Below are positions 6,434 through 6,552 of a stretch of 6,552 nt of DNA, piece by piece. The position numbers and the translations under genes are program-made. The stretch lies in assembly GCA_030592105.1 (NCBI GenBank), contig JAUVKE010000152.1, positions 1 to 6,552 on the forward strand. The letters are read 5' to 3'. Numbering within the stretch: position 1 is the stretch's first letter; every line of letters begins with the position of its first letter. The notes beneath the pieces were generated by a model. The model saw nothing but the letters and a program-made list of their open reading frames with translations. It was not told the DNA's origin and searched no databases. The DNA comes from Desulfobacteraceae bacterium (GTDB lineage: Bacteria > Desulfobacterota > Desulfobacteria > Desulfobacterales > BuS5).

Positions 6434-6474
6434 CGTCAATTATAATACCCGCCGAACGACAATTAAAATTCCCG
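6434..6474 (+). repeat. tandem end repeats of the putative IS21 element
   Basis: There are two 18-base copies with mismatches only at positions 3, 10 and 14. The 23-base periodicity is roughly two helical turns, so both sites would face the same side of the DNA, as expected for cooperative transposase binding. Confidence 0.6.
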
Positions 6475-6535
6475 AAATGTAAAACCTAAAAAAAAATGGT
6501 AAGAACATCCAAATCAAATAGAAATGGAGGTTTGG

Positions 6536-6552
6536 ATGGTTACGGACCAGCA
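6536..6552 (+). CDS. istA: probable IS21 transposase IstA, first codons only
   Basis: Only the ATG and the next few codons are visible: Met-Val-Thr-Asp-Gln, then a partial codon CA for Gln or His. GGAGG at 6526-6530 lies five bases before the ATG, an excellent Shine-Dalgarno. MVTDQQ is the usual beginning of one group of IS21-family IstA transposases (DDE integrase-type enzymes that work with the IstB ATPase), and the end-type repeats just upstream agree. Five residues alone cannot establish identity, so the call depends on this combination. The symbol is provisional. Confidence 0.5.

Larger units (their letters stand above)
6427..6552 (+). mobile_element. probable left end of an IS21-family insertion sequence
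   Basis: Two direct repeats, CGTCAATTATAATACCCG (6434-6451) and CGACAATTAAAATTCCCG (6457-6474), agree at 15 of 18 bases and start 23 bases apart. IS21-family elements carry such multiple transposase-binding repeats at their ends, and the ATTAAAATTCCC-like core is familiar from that family. About 60 bases further on lies a strong ribosome binding site and an ATG beginning MVTDQ. The outer boundary is a guess, placed at the TG at 6427 because IS21 ends normally begin with TG. The right end and target duplication lie outside the window. Confidence 0.5.

Overview
The window is AT-rich bacterial chromosome, most consistent with a sulfate-reducing deltaproteobacterium of the Desulfobacterales type. 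That placement is an inference. It rests on overall protein flavour, on a small cysteine-rich protein of a kind I associate with that group, on GTTATCA/GTTGTCA-type heptad repeats, and on what looks like the edge of an IS21-type insertion sequence. No rRNA, tRNA or CRISPR array is visible.

Layout from left to right: (1) the 5' end of a leftward B12-binding/radical-SAM type gene (1-265) runs off the left edge. (2) A divergent intergenic region carries one sigma-70-like promoter for each direction. (3) htpG (Hsp90) reads rightward (530-2461). (4) A 255-bp composite inverted-repeat element (2464-2718) has perfect 20-bp outer arms, perfect 19-bp inner arms and a heptad tandem array, and it exactly fills the junction between two convergent genes. 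(5) A leftward 700-residue transporter (2711-4813) joins an APC permease to a PTS EIIA domain and a TrkA-C/RCK-C domain. (6) About 390 bp of non-coding DNA includes an insert flanked by imperfect direct repeats. (7) A 50-codon rightward gene for a four-cysteine lysine-tailed protein (5206-5358) contains a 14-A run. (8) A leftward hotdog-fold acyl-CoA thioesterase (5488-5955) follows. (9) About 470 bp has no recognisable gene. (10) The probable left end of an IS21-family element has two tandem end repeats and the first codons of its transposase (6427-6552).

The genes do not form an operon: orientations alternate and each gene appears to have its own promoter. The best candidates for something less ordinary are the three-domain transporter, whose visible architecture suggests transport controlled both by PTS phosphorylation and by a ligand-binding RCK-C domain; the composite element forming the shared 3' end of htpG and the transporter; and the small Cys protein with a possible slippage site. 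I see no multi-gene novel system in this window.
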